Source: Spartobacteria bacterium
GTDB lineage: Bacteria; Verrucomicrobiota; Verrucomicrobiia; Chthoniobacterales; UBA10450
NCBI GenBank assembly: GCA_003169975.1
Contig: PNAA01000058.1
Span: 1 to 64,000, forward strand
Direction: 5' to 3'
DNA: 64,000 nucleotides
The position numbers and the translations under genes were made by a program. Within the stretch, counting starts at the first letter, position 1, and each line of letters begins with the position of its first letter. The notes below the pieces were generated by a model. It had not been told where the DNA came from and made no database searches. It was given only the letters and a program-made list of their open reading frames with translations. Below, in pieces: positions 27,177 through 35,261 of this stretch.

Positions 27177-30100
27177 TTATTTTTGCGAAACGGAATGGGC
27201 AGCGCCCATTTGCAAACAACTTTTTATCTTCTCCGCGAGAATGTCGACGTGCGTGGTGATGCATTCCAGATGACTGCCTCGCAAAGGATGGATCACGATA
27301 TTCGGCGCCAGATGTTGCCAATCGCTCGCGAGCATGTTTTCCGGCAATACGTCTTCGGAAAGAAGCAGGGCCACTGGAGCATGATAAGGTTGCGGGCGAT
27401 AGCCGGCTGACGCCCACAGAAACGTAGCCCTCACGTCGCGCTCGCGCGGCGGCTGATCATTCGCGCCGGTCCCTCGCTTCACGCGCGGCAACAGGGTGCT
27501 GCAAAGCAGAATGAGTCGATTGTAAATTCGTCGCAGCGCGATGCTTATTAGCCAGACCACCGTTCCAGGCGCGCGCGCCAGCCCGCCCATGCGCGCGTGC
27601 CAGCCCGCCCATTTCCCGAAATGCGCGAGCTTTGCCGCATCGTCCCAATGAAATAGCGCGCCGAGTTTTTCGGTGACAGAACGCAAGACACGCAAGCTTT
27701 TGTCCTGCGCGATGGCGTCGAGAATCAAGAGCATCTCGACTTTATCTCCGCCTGCTTCAAGCTGCCGTGCGAGTTCGTAGGCGACGACTCCGCCGATGCA
27801 AAACCCGCCGATGATGTAAGGCCCTTTCGGTCGCACCGCGCGCAAAGCCGCCGCATGCGCGCTGGCCATTTCTTCGATGCTCGGAGCGGCTGTCGCCGAA
27901 CGAATATCGTAGGGCGGCAAGACGTAGAACGGCTGCTCGGGGCCGAGCGCACGCGAGAGTTTCAAGCTGTAAAAACCGCCGCCGAGAAAATCGCCATGCA
28001 GGTAAAAAAAAGGCGTGAGGTTCCCAGCGTCCTTGACATGAACCAGCGCCGGCGAATCGCGCATGACGTCGTGTGCGATCTCATCCGCGAGATGCTCGAT
28101 CGTGGCGTGGTGAAAAAGCGAGGTTGGCAAAATTTCCCGGCCGCACGCGACTTCGGCGCGCTGCAACATGCGTATCGCCAGCAGTGAATTGCCGCCGAGA
28201 TCGAAGAAGTCATCGCGAATCCCAAGCTCGCTCAGGCCGAGAATGTCTTTCCAAATGGCGATTAACTGTAATTGCAGCCCCAGATAAGGGCGCACCGATT
28301 CCGCCGTCGTCGTTGGTTCGCTAGGCCGCTCAGGCAGCGCGCTCAAATCAAGGCGTCCATCCGAGGCGCGCACCGGTATTTCTTTCAGCCTAACGAATGC
28401 GACGGGGATCAATTCATCGGGTAAACCTTTTTCGCGCAAAGACTGGCGCAACGCGGCGGCGCTGGGAAGCGCAGCGGCCGCGGGCTGCGGCGTGATATAC
28501 GCCACCAGCGCCGTTTCTTTTTCTTGCCCGAAAGCGCGCACCAGAGCGTGTCGGATGCCGGGCATTGCGCCCAGGGCCGTCTCGCTCTGACGCAAATCAA
28601 GGCGAAAACCACGCGCGTAAACTTGCTCGGTAACATTGCCGAGTCGCTCGAGGACACCAGCACGGGACCAGCGCGCGAGCTCAGCCGTTGCCTGCAAATT
28701 CTTTCCGTCGTTGATCACCAGCTGGCCCGGCACACCGATCGGCAGCGGCTCGCCCGAATGCGGATCGACCACCTGGAGCTGTCCGGCCGGGAGCAATGGC
28801 TTTCCATCGAACGCCACGGTCCCGATTTTTGCCAGAACGCGACGACTGCAAACGCGAATGCTGACCGATGCGTCTTCCTGGGCGGAGACGCGAGCAAAGC
28901 TGCCCTCACGCGGTGCGCCTTCGGTTGCGATCACGCATCGCAGTTTCGCCGGCTTCGTCGCTTTGCCGGGGAAGGCGGTGGCAAGTCGATGCCAGGTGGC
29001 GGCCGGCAGGAATGCGACGGCAATCTCTTCGCGCTCCAACCAGTCCACGAGAACGGCCGGCGCAGCGCGAAGTAATTCCGGCGGCGGAGCAACCGAGACT
29101 GCGCGTGCGAGACGGACGGCGCCAAGTTCTTCTTCAACGGCAACACCCGGCGGAGAAAAGGAAACGACGCGTTCCCCGGGGTCGAGGTGGGCCCATTCGC
29201 ACAGCGCAACGGACGCTGGCGACGACAAAGGGGCTTGAATGGGATGATCGTCGAGTCCGAGCTGGTGCCGTTCCGCTTTCGTCAATAACGGCAGCGTGGA
29301 AATCGATTTTGCCGGATCGGCCAGAGCGCCGCCGAGGAGCGTCTCATAATGACCGAGCATGCGCTCGATCGTCTCGGCATCGAAGAGGCCGGTATCGTAC
29401 TCCAACTCCAGGCGGACACCGTTCGAATCGTCGAGAATTGCGGCGCTCAGCTCATAGATGGTTCCCACGCTTGGAGAACTCAGCGGTTCGACGAGGAGCC
29501 CGCTGGACAACGTGCTCTCGAAAGATGCGGACTGGTAGAGGAAATTCACTTGCAGCCGCGAGGAATGAAATTCATCGAGCAGCAATTCGAGTGGGACGTC
29601 CTGATTTTCCAACGCGTCCATCGCCACGCTGCGCACCCGTCCGAGAAGCTCGCGGAATGATGGATCGGCGCGCAGATCGGCACGGAGCAGCAGCGGATTA
29701 ACAAAAGGCCCGATCAGCGATTCGAATTCTTCACGCTGACGATTCGCGCTCGGCGAAGTGATGAGGAAATCCGTCTGGCCGGTGTAGCGATGCAGCAGCG
29801 CTTGGAAGAGCGCGAGAAAAAACATGAACGAACTTGCGCCTTCGCGCGCCGCGAAAGTCTTCGCCGAGCGCACCAATTCCGGCGCGAGTCTTCGAGCGCG
29901 CACGTCGCTCGCGCCGGTCTGCGTGCGGGCGCGCGGGCGATCCGTGGGCAGATCGAGGACCGGAAGATCACCGGCTAGTTGCCGCCGCCAATATTCGCGC
30001 TGCACTACGAAATCATTTGCCGCCAGGCGCTCTTGCTGCCAGTGCGCGTAATCGGCAAATTGAAGGCGCAATGGCGGAAGAGGCGGGGCCTGTTTGACGG

Positions 30101-30698
30101 CGAACGCCTCGTAAAACGTCCACAATTCGCGGGCGAGAAGACCGTTGCTCCAGCCATCGGAAATGATGTGGTGCAAAACCAGAAGCAAGAGATGCTCGGC
30201 TTTATCGAAACGAATAAGTCGCGCGCGCACGAGCGGGCCGGTGGCCAGATCAAAAGGCCTTTGGGCCTCGGCGCGAATGATGCAATCGACAAAGCGAGCG
30301 TCATTTTCTGCTGGTGGCCTGCTCTTTTCGACCATCGCGAGATCGAGATTGATCGCCGGCGCAATCGCCTGGCGCAGCTCCCCTCGCGCGGAAACGAATG
30401 TCGTGCGCAACGCTTCGTGCCGCGCTCCAAGTTCCTGCAACGCGCGCCGTAGTGCGCCGAGATCGAGCGGGCCGCGCAGACGCATCGGCAGCGACATGTG
30501 GAGCGCGGGATTGCCGCCGGGCTTGAGTTTGTCGAGCAACCAAAACCGTCGCTGGGCGAGCGTGGCCGGCAAAACAAGAGTCGTTTCCGAATCCTTGGGA
30601 CGCGGAGTTTCGGCGCGAGCCACCTTCGTCGAAATCGCGGGATGCGAATCGCTCGGAGGTTGAAAGCTCCCATTCGATTTGAGGCGCGGCGAAATCAT
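27177..30698 (-). CDS. NRPS termination protein: C, degenerate A, T and thioesterase domains
   Basis: A 1173-residue protein. Condensation domain at about 40-475 with an intact LHHIISDGWS. Residues 485-790 look like a shrunken adenylation domain: it lacks the TSGSTGxPKG core, the YGPTE core and the usual A8, and has ASDGRLD where NGKxDR with the catalytic Lys belongs, so it should not activate an amino acid. Carrier domain with Ser838 in DLGGNSLL. Thioesterase at 893-1165 with Cys967 in GGFCIGG, Asp near 994 and His near 1143. It should condense and release the peptide, with its own carrier loaded in trans or unused. Confidence 0.88.
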   Translation of the reverse strand: MISPRLKSNGSFQPPSDSHPAISTKVARAETPRPKDSETTLVLPATLAQRRFWLLDKLKPGGNPALHMSLPMRLRGPLDLGALRRALQELGARHEALRTTFVSARGELRQAIAPAINLDLAMVEKSRPPAENDARFVDCIIRAEAQRPFDLATGPLVRARLIRFDKAEHLLLLVLHHIISDGWSNGLLARELWTFYEAFAVKQAPPLPPLRLQFADYAHWQQERLAANDFVVQREYWRRQLAGDLPVLDLPTDRPRARTQTGASDVRARRLAPELVRSAKTFAAREGASSFMFFLALFQALLHRYTGQTDFLITSPSANRQREEFESLIGPFVNPLLLRADLRADPSFRELLGRVRSVAMDALENQDVPLELLLDEFHSSRLQVNFLYQSASFESTLSSGLLVEPLSSPSVGTIYELSAAILDDSNGVRLELEYDTGLFDAETIERMLGHYETLLGGALADPAKSISTLPLLTKAERHQLGLDDHPIQAPLSSPASVALCEWAHLDPGERVVSFSPPGVAVEEELGAVRLARAVSVAPPPELLRAAPAVLVDWLEREEIAVAFLPAATWHRLATAFPGKATKPAKLRCVIATEGAPREGSFARVSAQEDASVSIRVCSRRVLAKIGTVAFDGKPLLPAGQLQVVDPHSGEPLPIGVPGQLVINDGKNLQATAELARWSRAGVLERLGNVTEQVYARGFRLDLRQSETALGAMPGIRHALVRAFGQEKETALVAYITPQPAAAALPSAAALRQSLREKGLPDELIPVAFVRLKEIPVRASDGRLDLSALPERPSEPTTTAESVRPYLGLQLQLIAIWKDILGLSELGIRDDFFDLGGNSLLAIRMLQRAEVACGREILPTSLFHHATIEHLADEIAHDVMRDSPALVHVKDAGNLTPFFYLHGDFLGGGFYSLKLSRALGPEQPFYVLPPYDIRSATAAPSIEEMASAHAAALRAVRPKGPYIIGGFCIGGVVAYELARQLEAGGDKVEMLLILDAIAQDKSLRVLRSVTEKLGALFHWDDAAKLAHFGKWAGWHARMGGLARAPGTVVWLISIALRRIYNRLILLCSTLLPRVKRGTGANDQPPRERDVRATFLWASAGYRPQPYHAPVALLLSEDVLPENMLASDWQHLAPNIVIHPLRGSHLECITTHVDILAEKIKSCLQMGAAHSVSQK

Positions 30699-30705
30699 AA
30701 CGCTT

Positions 30706-33700
30706 CTATTTACCGCGGCCGCGGGCGCGACGCGATCCTCGATCGACCGGCACCACGGACTGTGATGGCCGGCGCGCGGCGGTCTCTTCCTCGGCCTCCT
30801 GCATCCAGCGCGCGACCGCGGGGGCGAATTTTGTTTCCAGTAACTTCGCCATCGCCGCGACGGTGGGCGCTTCGAAAACCATGACGGGCGATAGATGTTC
30901 GCCCAGCGCCTCGCGCAACTGATTCACCAGCCGCAGCCCGAGAAGTGAATGGCCGCCAAGCTCGAAAAAATTATCGCGCGTCCCAATCTGCTCGACTTTC
31001 AGCAACGCCGACCAAATGCGCGCGAGTCTTTCTTCCAGCGGCGTCCCTGGCCTGACGAATATATCTTCAATCGCCGTCGGCTGCGCAACGGGCAGCGCGG
31101 CGCGGTCGAGCTTGCCGTTGGGGGTACGCGGCAACGTCGACAACGTGACAATCGCCGAAGGCACCATGTAATCGGGCAGAGAATTTTTTAGCGCGGCGAG
31201 CAGCGCCGCTTGCGATGCTGTCCCGACGACATACGCGACGAGTCGCTTTTCTCCGGCTGTGTCTTCGCGCACGATGACCGCGCTGTCGATTACGCCGGGT
31301 TGCTGTTTCAGGACGTTTTCGATTTCCGCCGGCTCAATGCGGAATCCGCGCAGTTTTACCTGCGTGTCGCCGCGCCCAAGAAATTCAATCGTGCCGTCGT
31401 CGCGCCAGCGCGCGAGGTCGCCCGTTTTGTAAAGTCGTGCGTCCGGTTCGGCGCTGAATGGATCAGCGATAAACTTTTCCGCGGTCAGCTCGGGCCTTCG
31501 CCAATAACCGCGCGCCAGGCCATCGCCGCCGAGAAATAACTCACCCGCTTGACCAATTGCGAGCGGTTGAAACTGGGCATCCAAAATATATGCGGTCGTA
31601 TTGGCGATTGGTTTGCCGATAGGAATGGATTCGTCGCGCGGCGCGTTCGGATCGATCGTGTGACAACAGGCAAAGGTCGTGCTTTCCGTCGGCCCATAGC
31701 CATTGATGAGGCGCGTGTGCGGCAGCGCGCGCAATGCTTTACTCACATGCGCGACCGAGAGAACGTCGCCGCCCGCGAGCAATTGATGCAACGGCTGCAG
31801 GTCGGCCAGGCGCGAGTCCACCATCGCGTTGAACAAACCTGCGGTCAGCCAGAGTGTGGTGACGCCGTGGATGCGAATGGCGCTGCCAATTTCTTCGAGC
31901 GTGGGCGGCGCTGGCGGCATGACGACGAGTTTCGCGCCGTTGAGCAGCGCGCCCCAAATTTCGAAAGTCGATGCGTCGAACGAAATCGGCGCAAGCAGGA
32001 GAAATGTCTCGTTAGGCGAAAACGACGCATAGGTCGTCTCTTTCACCAGACGAACGACGGCACGATGCGGCACGGCGACGCCTTTCGGTATCCCGGTCGA
32101 ACCGGAAGTGTAGATCATGTAAGCCAAATCTTCGGCGCCCGCGCCGGGTGCGAGATTCGTGTCGTCTTCAGCGGCGAAAGCGTTTGCCTCAACGCCAAGA
32201 ATTTTTCTCGTCGAAAAAGTCTCAGCGCCAGGTTGCGTGAGGATCACCGGCGTCTGGGCGTCGTCGATCATGAACGCGATCCGTGCGGCGGGGTACGATG
32301 GATTGAGCGGAAGGTAGGCGCCGCCGGCTTTGAGAATTGCGAGCAATGCGATCACCAATTCGCACGAACGCTCCAGCAAGACGCCCACCGGAACCTCGCG
32401 CTCGACGCCGAGTTTTTTCAGGTGGCGCGCCAGTTGATTGGCGCGCCGGTTCAACTGGTCATAGGTCAGTTGCTCGTCGCGGAAGGCGAGCGCGACAGCG
32501 GATGGCGTGCGGCGCGCTTGCTCTTCGAAGATGGAATGGATGGTCGCATCCCGCGGATACGGCGTGCGGGCGCCGTGCCAGTGCGATGGCACTTTTCTTT
32601 CTGTCTCGCGCCAAACTGCGGCGAGCAGATCGGAGATGCGCTCGGTCGGCGCGGCGGCGATACGCTCCAGCAATTTCAGCCAGCGCGATTTTAGCAGCTC
32701 GATCGTTGGCCGTTCAAAAAGAGCGGTGTTGTAGATGAAGCGACCGAAGAGACCGTCCGGGCGATCGTCCAAGCCGAGCTGCAAATCGAACTTCGCCGTG
32801 CCCGGATCGACATCCATGTGCGTGAAGGCCCAACCTTCGGCGAGTGGCGGGAGCGGTGGTTCGACCACCAGCAACACTTGCAGCAATGGCGCACGACCTG
32901 GATCGCGCTGGCCGGCGAATTTCTGCACGAGCAGCTCAAACGGAATCGAATCGTGCGAGACCGCACCGAGCGTCGCCGCCTTCACGCGCGCCAGATGTTC
33001 CGTAAACGGAAGCTCCTTGGAGAAAGCGCATCGGATCACGACGGTATTCAAAAAGCAGCCGAGCAGATTCTGCGTTTCCGTATGGTTTCGCCCGCTGCTG
33101 ATTCCTCCGATGACGATGTCTTCCTGGCCCGTGTAACCATGCAACAGCGCGGTGAGCGCAGCGACCATCGTCATGAAAGGAGTCGCGGCCTGTTCCTGAC
33201 TGAGCTCTTTCAACGCGGCGCTGACCGCGGGCGCGACCTGCAGCGTCAGAGCTTCGCCGGCGAATGTTGGCAGCGCCGGCCGCGGATGATCGGTCAAGAA
33301 ATCGAGCACCGGCAGATCGCGCAAAATACTTTCCCAATACGAAAATTGTTCCTCCGGGATGTGGGCAGCCCGCTGCCAGACGGCGTAATCGGGATATTGA
33401 ATGGGCAGTTCGCGAAGCGCCGGCCGCTGGTTTTTCGCGAACGCCTCGTAACCCGCGATGAGTTCCGGCAACAACACGCGATAGAGCGAGACGCCGTCGA
33501 AAATAAGGTGATGCAAGGTGAGGAACAGACGGTGATCCGCGTCTTGCAGACGGACAAGGCGCAGCCGGTACAACGGTCCGCGGGCAAGATCGAATGGCCG
33601 GCGCGCTTCATCGGTTGCGAGGCGAATCGCTTCCGCTTCCGGGTCTGGATGGGAGCGCAAATCGGTGAATGGAATTGCTATCTGCGCAGGTGGTGGTTGC

Positions 33701-34038
33701 ACCATTTGCGCGGGCTCATCACCGTCCCAATGAAACGTCGTTCGCCAGGCTTCGTGCCGGCGCACGATCTCGGTGAAGCTGCGCTCCAAGGCGGAACGAT
33801 CGAGCGCGCCGCGGCGACGAATCGTGATCGGCTCGTTGTAAATCAAGCACTCGCCCGCCAGTTGCGCGTGCGACCAAATTTGTTGTTGCGGATACGAGAG
33901 CGGCACCGGGCCCGATCCACTTCGTTTTGGAATCGTGGCGTGCTCCGCGCCCGCGGGCGCAATCTCGCCGCGCAGATATTTTTGCAACAGCGCACGCCGC
34001 TTTTCGGAAAGCTCAACCTTGCGTCCCGGCTCCATCAC
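30706..34038 (-). CDS. NRPS module C-A-T, predicted valine-specific
   Basis: An 1110-residue protein. Condensation domain at 44-470 with HHLIFDG at 176-182; adenylation domain at about 500-985 with TSGSTGIPKG at 644, YGPTES and Lys976; carrier domain with Ser1031 in ELGGHSLL. Reading the ten specificity positions against GrsA gives D-A-F-W-L-G-G-T-F-K, one residue from the DAFWIGGTFK valine code. The tail is basic (SRRARGRGK). It overlaps the P450 stop by 4 nt and is followed 7 nt later by the terminal NRPS gene. Confidence 0.93.
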   Translation of the reverse strand: MMEPGRKVELSEKRRALLQKYLRGEIAPAGAEHATIPKRSGSGPVPLSYPQQQIWSHAQLAGECLIYNEPITIRRRGALDRSALERSFTEIVRRHEAWRTTFHWDGDEPAQMVQPPPAQIAIPFTDLRSHPDPEAEAIRLATDEARRPFDLARGPLYRLRLVRLQDADHRLFLTLHHLIFDGVSLYRVLLPELIAGYEAFAKNQRPALRELPIQYPDYAVWQRAAHIPEEQFSYWESILRDLPVLDFLTDHPRPALPTFAGEALTLQVAPAVSAALKELSQEQAATPFMTMVAALTALLHGYTGQEDIVIGGISSGRNHTETQNLLGCFLNTVVIRCAFSKELPFTEHLARVKAATLGAVSHDSIPFELLVQKFAGQRDPGRAPLLQVLLVVEPPLPPLAEGWAFTHMDVDPGTAKFDLQLGLDDRPDGLFGRFIYNTALFERPTIELLKSRWLKLLERIAAAPTERISDLLAAVWRETERKVPSHWHGARTPYPRDATIHSIFEEQARRTPSAVALAFRDEQLTYDQLNRRANQLARHLKKLGVEREVPVGVLLERSCELVIALLAILKAGGAYLPLNPSYPAARIAFMIDDAQTPVILTQPGAETFSTRKILGVEANAFAAEDDTNLAPGAGAEDLAYMIYTSGSTGIPKGVAVPHRAVVRLVKETTYASFSPNETFLLLAPISFDASTFEIWGALLNGAKLVVMPPAPPTLEEIGSAIRIHGVTTLWLTAGLFNAMVDSRLADLQPLHQLLAGGDVLSVAHVSKALRALPHTRLINGYGPTESTTFACCHTIDPNAPRDESIPIGKPIANTTAYILDAQFQPLAIGQAGELFLGGDGLARGYWRRPELTAEKFIADPFSAEPDARLYKTGDLARWRDDGTIEFLGRGDTQVKLRGFRIEPAEIENVLKQQPGVIDSAVIVREDTAGEKRLVAYVVGTASQAALLAALKNSLPDYMVPSAIVTLSTLPRTPNGKLDRAALPVAQPTAIEDIFVRPGTPLEERLARIWSALLKVEQIGTRDNFFELGGHSLLGLRLVNQLREALGEHLSPVMVFEAPTVAAMAKLLETKFAPAVARWMQEAEEETAARRPSQSVVPVDRGSRRARGRGK

Positions 34039-35261
34039 GTTGGATCGAAAGTTACCGGTAGCGCCGTTAATCCGCGCAGTCCGGAGTTTGATCGCCAGGT
34101 GAGCGGACCGGGCGCCAGCTGCAAACCCGCGAGGCGCCGCAACAGAGTTTCAAACGCGATCTGACCCTCCATTCGGGCCAGCGGTGCGCCGAAACAGAAA
34201 TGGTTCGACCAGCCGAAGGCGAGATGTTTGTTGTCGGCGCGCTCGAGCATGAGCGCATCGGGATCGGGAAACCGATCGGGATCGCGATTGGCCGCGGCCA
34301 TGATCGCCATCACGGCCTGTCCCTTGCGGATTTGTCGACCGTCGATTTCCACATCTTCCTTCGCGATGCGCCCGGTGTGCTGGCTCGGGCTTTCGAAACG
34401 CAAAAGTTCCTCGACGGCGGAAGGAATCAGGCGCGAATCGTGGCGCAGTTGATCCAGCTGCGCGGGATTTCGCAGCAGCGTGAGCAGGCCGTTGCCAATC
34501 AAGTTCGTGGTCGTCTCCTGCCCGCCCACCAGCGTGACGATGCAGTTCGCGACGATCTCTTCTTCCGTCAGGCGATCGCCGTCGATCTCGGCCGTCATGA
34601 ACGAATGGATCAATCCTTCGCGCGGACATTCGCGGATTTCCGCGATCGCATTTTGAAAATAGCTGACGAGATGGTTGGTGCTCTGGAGTACGCGCGGAAT
34701 CCGATCGGGGTTGTGCTGAAAATTTCCGAGCATCTCGGCGAAGTCCGCCGACCAACCTTTTAATTTCACGTGGTCCGCTGTCGGCACGCCGAGCATTTCC
34801 GCCGTCACAATCGCCGGCATCGGCGCCGCGAAATCCGCTATCACATCCATTTTTCCCTGCGCTCGCACCTTGCCTAACAAGTCATCGGCGATGCTCTGAA
34901 TGTGCTCGCGCAAGACCGTCACGCGCGCGGGAGTGAAGGCCACCGACGCCAGCCCGCGCAGGCGCGTATGCGCCGGCGCGTCCATGAACAGCATCTGTTT
35001 CACCATCACTTTCGCGATTGGATTCAGAGCCGAGAGGCCCATCGCCGTTAATTGCGCCGGCGTCGGGGTGCGATCGGCCGAAAAGGAATGGAGCACGCGC
35101 AGCACATCGGGATAGCGCGTGACCACCCAGGTGTGCAGAAAACGGTCCCAATGCACCGGGTCTTCCGTGCGCAGCCGGCGATACAGGGGATAGGGATCCG
35201 CCAAGACTTCCGGCTCGAGCAGGCGAACCAGACTCAGCCGGGCGTCCGAATGCTTATCCAT
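34035..35261 (-). CDS. Cytochrome P450, probably acting on a carrier-bound amino acid
   Basis: A 408-residue soluble bacterial P450. The heme Cys356 is in AFGWSNHFCFGAPLAR, the I-helix has TLVGGQETTTN, and the K-helix ExxR is EELLR. It overlaps the A-T didomain gene by 8 nt and the C-A-T gene by 4 nt, so translation of all three is coupled. A P450 next to a stand-alone A-T didomain is the arrangement known for beta-hydroxylation of aminoacyl-carrier substrates (NovH/NovI type). Beta-hydroxylation of leucine is therefore the working idea; the site is not shown by sequence. Confidence 0.9.
   Translation of the reverse strand: MDKHSDARLSLVRLLEPEVLADPYPLYRRLRTEDPVHWDRFLHTWVVTRYPDVLRVLHSFSADRTPTPAQLTAMGLSALNPIAKVMVKQMLFMDAPAHTRLRGLASVAFTPARVTVLREHIQSIADDLLGKVRAQGKMDVIADFAAPMPAIVTAEMLGVPTADHVKLKGWSADFAEMLGNFQHNPDRIPRVLQSTNHLVSYFQNAIAEIRECPREGLIHSFMTAEIDGDRLTEEEIVANCIVTLVGGQETTTNLIGNGLLTLLRNPAQLDQLRHDSRLIPSAVEELLRFESPSQHTGRIAKEDVEIDGRQIRKGQAVMAIMAAANRDPDRFPDPDALMLERADNKHLAFGWSNHFCFGAPLARMEGQIAFETLLRRLAGLQLAPGPLTWRSNSGLRGLTALPVTFDPT

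Noticed and set aside
32818-34164. A 448-codon open frame on plus, antisense to the Val NRPS module
   Set aside because: It is a shadow of high-GC coding sequence. The minus frame has complete C, A and T domain motifs; this one has none.
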